From Candidatus Woesearchaeota archaeon (lineage in GTDB: Archaea; Nanobdellota; Nanobdellia; Woesearchaeales; B29-G15), in contig JAFCCU010000006.1 in assembly GCA_017610005.1 (NCBI GenBank), forward strand, positions 1 through 64,000: DNA of 64,000 nt, written 5' to 3'. The position numbers were made by a program, and so were the translations under genes. The first letter of the stretch is position 1. Each line of letters starts with the position of its first letter. Shown piece by piece: positions 59,888 through 64,000 of the stretch. The notes beneath the pieces were generated by a model. It ran no database searches, was not told the DNA's origin, and saw nothing but the letters and a program-made list of their open reading frames with translations.

Positions 59888-60846
59888 TTGATAATCACCT
59901 TATCAATAACTGGTGCTTCTTTGGGTGTTGTTCTTTTGGCCATCTTTGGTCTAACAAATCTTACAATTCGCTTTGATGGGCCTGGAACAGATCCTTTTAG
60001 TATAATATATTGATTGTTAACTTTTCCATAATGCTTAAATCCGCCTGCTGGATTAATATCCTCATCTGTGATTTTCAAAATCCATTTATTCTTCTCAAGT
60101 CTTGTATGAAAACCCATCTTACCACATTGTGGGACAGTAAACATAACTCTTGAAGGATGCCATGGTCCTAAATTTCCAACACTTCGCTTTTTCTTTTCAG
60201 ACTTTGCTTGTTTAATCATGACACCAAATCTCTTAACAACGCCTTGAAAGCCTTTGCCCTTAGAAACACTTACAACATCAACTTGTTCTCCTTCATTTAA
60301 AATGTCAGTTACTAAAACATCTTTATTATAGTGTTCTTTAATCCAAGCAAATTGTTCGCTAGTACTTCCACCAATTCCAAACTCTAAAATCTCTGGGGTT
60401 TTTTGTCCAATTGAAGTTAAGTGAGGTTGAGTGTAAGCTAAAACTCTTACTTCAGCATAATCTTCAGGATTAATTTTTTCAAAATTTGGTTCAGCTTTTT
60501 TAGGAAGAGGTACTCTTTTTATTAATTGTTTATCGTTTGTTAGTAGAATTTCAGTAGCGATTTGAAGACCTTCTGAAGTTTTTTTATAAAATCTGGCAGA
60601 AAAAAGACGCATTGGCGGACACTCAAGAATTGTGGATGGAATCGAAATGATCTCCCCCTTGGTTCTTGATGTTGGTCGATTGTCAGTTGTCATGACATGA
60701 ACCATCTGAACCTTATAGCCATAAAAACCAAGTGGCTTAGCATCTTTAGAATTTGCCCAAGATCTAATTCTAGGTACGACTTTCTTGGCCCTCTTTCGAG
60801 GCCAATACATCATGCTTCCATGTCTTGGTGCGCTTCGTTTTGCCAT
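59884..60846 (-). CDS. rpl3: Ribosomal protein L3 (uL3), first gene of the operon
   Basis: A 320-residue large-subunit protein. APRHGSMMYWPRKRAKKVVPR (split) at the start, GKGFQGVVKRFGV (about residues 194-206), and GPWHPSRVMFTVPQCGKMGF (about 227-246) are typical. It opens the leftward ribosomal operon of about 15 kb. The ATG follows a Shine-Dalgarno-like GGGGAGAT and a leader of about 115 bases with several hairpins. Confidence 0.96.
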   Translation of the reverse strand: MAKRSAPRHGSMMYWPRKRAKKVVPRIRSWANSKDAKPLGFYGYKVQMVHVMTTDNRPTSRTKGEIISIPSTILECPPMRLFSARFYKKTSEGLQIATEILLTNDKQLIKRVPLPKKAEPNFEKINPEDYAEVRVLAYTQPHLTSIGQKTPEILEFGIGGSTSEQFAWIKEHYNKDVLVTDILNEGEQVDVVSVSKGKGFQGVVKRFGVMIKQAKSEKKKRSVGNLGPWHPSRVMFTVPQCGKMGFHTRLEKNKWILKITDEDINPAGGFKHYGKVNNQYIILKGSVPGPSKRIVRFVRPKMAKRTTPKEAPVIDKVIIK

Positions 60847-60997
60847 ATTATTATCTCCCCAAAATAATATTCTCCTACGAGTAGGAGCCTATTTGTAAGT
60901 TTGCTTCAAGAAACTTTGAAGCTCGCTTTTTTCAGGCTCAATCAGCCTGTTTGGGTGTCCAAACAAGGGTAAGTGTTTTGCATGTCTTTATAAAGGT
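60847..60997 (-). promoter_or_regulatory. Promoter and multi-hairpin leader of the ribosomal protein operon
   Basis: On the reverse strand a TATA box (cctttataaag, 60986-60996) predicts a start near 60961. The leader then holds four small perfect inverted repeats: gtttgg/ccaaac (60949-60964), caggct/agcctg (60933-60949), gcttcaa/ttgaagc (60903-60922) and ctccta/taggag (60872-60887). Neighbouring stems 1 and 2 share one base and may compete. GGGGAGAT just before the ATG is a possible ribosome-binding site. Regulation by a ribosomal protein is a hypothesis. Confidence 0.7.
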
Positions 60998-61054
60998 TGC
61001 GGAATTGGCGTCTAATACTAAATTTTATAAGATACAAAATATATAATAATACAC

Positions 61055-61378
61055 ATGAACCTAAAAAACCACATTTCCCAGATAATTTCAGAATTTTCTT
61101 ATAAAGTTCGTAGTAAGAAGCATCCCGATGCATGCATTTGTTATCAGCAAAATAAACCATGTCACAAGATGGATGATTTGAACTGTTTCTTGTGTTACTG
61201 CCCATTTTATGACACCTCTAAAGAGGAAGGAGGGTGTAAACGTAATTGTAAAGACGGCAAATGGTTTTACTCTGAAAAGCTTCCGAAAGGAAAGATTTGG
61301 GATTGTAGTGACTGTACTTATCCTCATGAAAAAGCGACTGTTAAGGGAATTTTAGAAGAATTCTTTAATAATAAATAA
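61055..61378 (+). CDS. Cysteine-rich small domain protein
   Basis: A 107-residue protein with about 11 Cys. CFLCYCPFYDTS (about residues 44-55), GGCKRNC, then WDCSDCTYPHE (about 82-92) match a small Cys-rich domain known from archaea and from some cobalamin-synthesis proteins. Likely binds zinc or an Fe-S cluster. It is divergent from the ribosomal operon and has tataata-like sequence before the ATG. It has no operon partner. Function unknown. Confidence 0.8.
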   Translation: MNLKNHISQIISEFSYKVRSKKHPDACICYQQNKPCHKMDDLNCFLCYCPFYDTSKEEGGCKRNCKDGKWFYSEKLPKGKIWDCSDCTYPHEKATVKGILEEFFNNK

Positions 61379-61528
61379 ATCAGGCCCAATTTGACTAAGC
61401 TAGCTATCTTTTAGAAAGATTCATTCAAATCCTTTGTTTCTTAGTATTCTAGCTTTTAAACAATCAGTAACACTTATTACCATACAAATCTTTTGGAAAC
61501 CATAGAGTAACAATCAAAACCATACACC

Positions 61529-62251
61529 TTAAACCCTAAACCCTGCCCCCTCTAGCCTCCAATAAACTCTCCTATTCCCTGCACCCTTATTCTTCATTTC
61601 TGTGACAACTATCTTTCCAATTTCACTTGTGTTTTTCACATGAGTTCCGGCACATGCTTGTTGGTCAAAACCATCAATATCCACTACTCGAATGATCTTT
61701 ATTGACTCTGGGAGCATCATCTTTAGCTTTACGAGAGAGGGGATTTGAAATGCAACTTCCCTTGGGAGCATCTTTAATGTAACAGTTAAATTTTTAGCAA
61801 GAATTTCATTGGCTTCTTTTACATATCCCTCCATTTGTTCTCGATCAAAGTCAGGTAAATTAAAATCATCTCTTGCCCTATCTATGTAAATTTGATTACC
61901 TGTTATTTCTGCTCCAGTCCTATTATGGATAACAGTTGAAAGTACATGAGAACCTGTATGATAACGCATTAAAATATAACGTCTTTCCCAATCAAGTTTA
62001 CCAGTTACTTGATATCCTTTTTGCAATCCTTCTTTATCAACTTCATGAACAATTCTTCCTTTGTCTTTTCTTACCTTTACTATATTATATACTATATTGT
62101 CCTTTTCAATAGTCCCAAGGTCAGTTGGTTGGCCACCTGATTCTGGATAAAAAGCTGTTTCATCAAGTTCAATGTAAACGCCTTCTGCACTAGTAACTTT
62201 TGCTTCAAATTCTTTTAGATAACAATCTTCCATGTAAAGTGCTTTAGTCAT
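61529..62251 (-). CDS. alaX: AlaX-type alanyl-tRNA editing protein
   Basis: A 240-residue stand-alone deacylase that removes Ser (or Gly) from mischarged tRNA-Ala. The N-terminal AlaRS-like barrel (YPESGGQPTDLG near residues 34-45) precedes the editing core with RYHTGSHVLS (about 95-104, metal His pair) and CAGTHVKNT (about 200-208, metal Cys/His). Length fits AlaX-M. The ATG overlaps the primase stop (ATGA), so the two are one unit. Confidence 0.93.
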   Translation of the reverse strand: MTKALYMEDCYLKEFEAKVTSAEGVYIELDETAFYPESGGQPTDLGTIEKDNIVYNIVKVRKDKGRIVHEVDKEGLQKGYQVTGKLDWERRYILMRYHTGSHVLSTVIHNRTGAEITGNQIYIDRARDDFNLPDFDREQMEGYVKEANEILAKNLTVTLKMLPREVAFQIPSLVKLKMMLPESIKIIRVVDIDGFDQQACAGTHVKNTSEIGKIVVTEMKNKGAGNRRVYWRLEGAGFRV

Positions 62252-63732
62252 TTTTTCTTCCTCCCCTTTTTCAATTTTAACCTATAGTAATTTGCAGGAT
62301 TCTTAATTCGCTTGCAAAGTTCATCTGGTGTGCAGATACCAATGTCTTTATAGTAACCTTCGCGGTCACAGTTTGGTGGCAGTCTAATTTCTTTTTTTCG
62401 CTTGAAATTTAATAAATGGGATTTTAACATTCCTTCTTTTAATGGCTCTGGATTATTCTTATTCCAATCAATCATAAACTGTTCAATCATTGGATACTCC
62501 CAACCCATGTTGCCTAAAAAATTAAGAAGAATAAACATGCTTCTTTTTCTTCCTTCGACAAGACCCTTTTGAATATTCCTTATACACGGTGGGAAAAATT
62601 CACCTTGGACCGGATCTTTAGGAATTTCATAATTTTTCTTCTTCCAATTAACTGGTTTTTCATCTTTTTCCTCTTTAGCCGCAAAATCATAAGCTTCAAT
62701 TAAAATTGCACTTGCTTCCCCAGGGATAGTATTTGAATCATCCAAAAATTTATACTCAGGAAGTACCTTCAAGGTATTTGGTTCTGCACTTGACTTTTCA
62801 AACTCCATTACTTTATTTGGGTCAATAGGAATTGAAGCAAGCCCTGACTTTTCATGAAGCGAATAAACCATCCTATAAAGATGTCTTGCAGAAATAAGCG
62901 CTGTATCAACCGCTAAAATACTTGAGATATCAAACTGAGTCTTTGGTTCTTCAGTAGACCCACAATGAACACATCCTTTTGGAAGCTGTCTTTTATCCAT
63001 TATAGTTTTATCTTTATCACAAATCATATATGGTTGATCTTTGTCAGGAGTCACAGTCTTACCACATTTCGGACAAATGAATTGAACTTGCGCATGCTTC
63101 TCGACTTTTGAGCCACACTTCTTACATAAATGGATAAATACTTCGCTTGGAACTTTTCCAAGAAAGGTTGCAATTTCTTGTTTATCTTCAACAGTTAAAA
63201 TCTCTAAGATATGCTCTTCTAACTTTTTAGTCAAATAAAGTGCAATTTTTTGAGGGGCTTCAGGGAACAAAATGTAGATTGGGATTCCTTTAAATTTTTC
63301 AGGAAAAGAAGCCATTGGTACTGCGATATGAAATCCTTTATTCCCTGAAAATTTAACACTTATACTCTTTATGTCATACTTTTGTAATTCTTTTACAACT
63401 TGAGCAGAAATTATTTTTGAAAATCTCCACATGGGACAATCAATATCAATCACCAAATCCCATCCAACTCTAAATTGATCAAGTTGTTTAACACCCAACC
63501 CAGGTTTTAGCATTAATGGATTTTCCCAGTGTTCTTCAGACACATGAAAAGAGGTGGCGCTTCTTTTTGCAAATTCTACTACATCCTTTGGGTAACTTAA
63601 CATATCAGGCCTTTTCCCAAACCCCCTTTCTCCAAATCTTACTGCAACCTCTCTTTTACTAGCTGTAGCAAGCATTGCAACCTGAACATCCTGCCTTTTA
63701 TACCACCTAAGACATAACCCAACATCTAACAT
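62248..63732 (-). CDS. priS: Single-chain DNA primase (PriS fused to PriL Fe-S domain)
   Basis: A 494-residue primase. Residues 1-340 are the AEP catalytic part: DLVIDIDCP (about 92-100, metal Asp pair), SVKFSGNKGFHIAVP (about 124-138), a zinc site (CKKC, CPKC, CVHC) and LAVDTALISARHLYRMV. After a linker, the C-terminal 110 residues hold FFPPCIRNIQKGLVEGRKRS, then NCDREGYYKDIGIC and LC with NPANYYR, the four-Cys Fe-S domain of the large subunit. The middle helical part of PriL is absent. Fused primases are known in some DPANN archaea. It is co-translated with alaX. Confidence 0.9.
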   Translation of the reverse strand: MLDVGLCLRWYKRQDVQVAMLATASKREVAVRFGERGFGKRPDMLSYPKDVVEFAKRSATSFHVSEEHWENPLMLKPGLGVKQLDQFRVGWDLVIDIDCPMWRFSKIISAQVVKELQKYDIKSISVKFSGNKGFHIAVPMASFPEKFKGIPIYILFPEAPQKIALYLTKKLEEHILEILTVEDKQEIATFLGKVPSEVFIHLCKKCGSKVEKHAQVQFICPKCGKTVTPDKDQPYMICDKDKTIMDKRQLPKGCVHCGSTEEPKTQFDISSILAVDTALISARHLYRMVYSLHEKSGLASIPIDPNKVMEFEKSSAEPNTLKVLPEYKFLDDSNTIPGEASAILIEAYDFAAKEEKDEKPVNWKKKNYEIPKDPVQGEFFPPCIRNIQKGLVEGRKRSMFILLNFLGNMGWEYPMIEQFMIDWNKNNPEPLKEGMLKSHLLNFKRKKEIRLPPNCDREGYYKDIGICTPDELCKRIKNPANYYRLKLKKGRKKK

Positions 63733-63768
63733 AATAAAAAGAAAAGTAATAATAGTTTTTAATTGTTC

Positions 63769-64000
63769 TTATAAGATTAATCCAATCCCAATTATTATAA
63801 TTACAATAATTACTACTGCAATAAATATATTTTTCAATGTGAAAATCCCTGGGCCATCTTCTTCTAATCCTTGAACGGCTACAGTGCAGGCGTCTCCCAC
63901 TCCATCTGAATCTTCATCTGCTTGATCTTCGTTAGCAACATTAGGACAATTATCATCACAATTTTCAGTTACGCCATCTGCGCACATATTATCTCCCGGA
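63769..64000 (-). CDS. C-terminal end of a TSP3-repeat membrane-anchored protein (partial)
   Basis: The frame is open through the right edge of the window, so only the last about 77 codons are seen. NCDDNCPNVANEDQADEDSDG and GVGDAC form a thrombospondin type 3 calcium-binding repeat (each split). A linker and a C-terminal hydrophobic helix (about 20 residues ending IGIGLIL) follow, so the protein is anchored at the membrane by its C-terminus. The ATG at 63987 is internal and probably not the true start. It is likely a surface protein. Confidence 0.8.
   Translation of the reverse strand, partial: PGDNMCADGVTENCDDNCPNVANEDQADEDSDGVGDACTVAVQGLEEDGPGIFTLKNIFIAVVIIVIIIIGIGLIL

Noticed and set aside
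61520-61545. Telomere-like ccctaaaccctg
   Set aside because: Only about two units; it is the end of the AlaX gene.

Overview
The window is AT-rich archaeal chromosome. It carries a complete archaeal-type S10/spc/alpha ribosomal protein cluster with the eukaryote-like proteins S4e, L32e, L19e, L34e and L14e and aIF1, together with aIF5B, PCNA, an archaeal 7S SRP RNA, Taw1, a presenilin-type protease, RNase J, HerA and AlaX. Many genes have a TATA-like box about 25-30 bases before the start codon, as expected for leaderless transcripts. A single-chain primase (catalytic small subunit joined to the Fe-S domain of the large subunit), a bacterial-type LeuRS, a DXR homologue, IscS/IscU and very large Cys-rich secreted proteins point to a DPANN archaeon, most likely of the Woesearchaeota/Pacearchaeota group. 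The lineage is an inference from gene content.

Layout. 0-9 kb: class II ribonucleotide reductase, Taw1, a HAD phosphatase, an overlapping HerA-glycosyltransferase-nitroreductase string and a flavoprotein. 9-11.6 kb: a PUA protein and aIF5B, bounded by heptanucleotide repeat arrays. 11.6-25.3 kb: a cell-surface block with a radical SAM protein, an SGNH protein, a carbamoyltransferase, a membrane glycosyltransferase, a DPM1-like transferase and a 1163-residue Cys-rich secreted protein, followed by leuS and a polysaccharide deacetylase. 25.3-26.3 kb: a frameshifted methyltransferase, a repeat array and the SRP RNA. 26.4-37.5 kb: MBL hydrolase, presenilin homologue, RNase J, PCNA, DXR, two transporters, inositol phosphatase family enzyme, small proteins and a patatin. 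37.7-40.5 kb: orphan genes and small secreted Cys-rich proteins. 40.6-43.9 kb: a sulfur-trafficking operon (ArsR-type regulator, two PP-loop ATPases, IscS, IscU) with a perfect palindromic operator. 43.9-45.8 kb: a HEPN/MNT pair and a papain-like-triad protein. 45.8-60.9 kb: the ribosomal protein and SecY operon, read leftward from a structured leader. 61-64 kb: a Cys-rich small protein, AlaX, the primase and the 3' end of a TSP3-repeat membrane protein.

The most striking feature is a family of heptanucleotide repeats. They form arrays between genes and also occur inside at least six ribosomal protein genes (L14e, L15, S5, L32e, S3, L22), where they encode low-complexity tails built on the motif SEVKSQK. 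In L22 a 4-base duplication inside the repeat has cut off about 104 codons of tail. The severed frame stays open to a TGA that overlaps the S3 start codon as ATGA, so the original coupled gene layout can be read directly from the sequence. The other notable points are the ArsR operator and sulfur operon, the multi-hairpin leader of the ribosomal operon, and the DXR homologue in an archaeon.

No tRNA, 5S/16S/23S rRNA, CRISPR array, integrase or insertion sequence was recognised.
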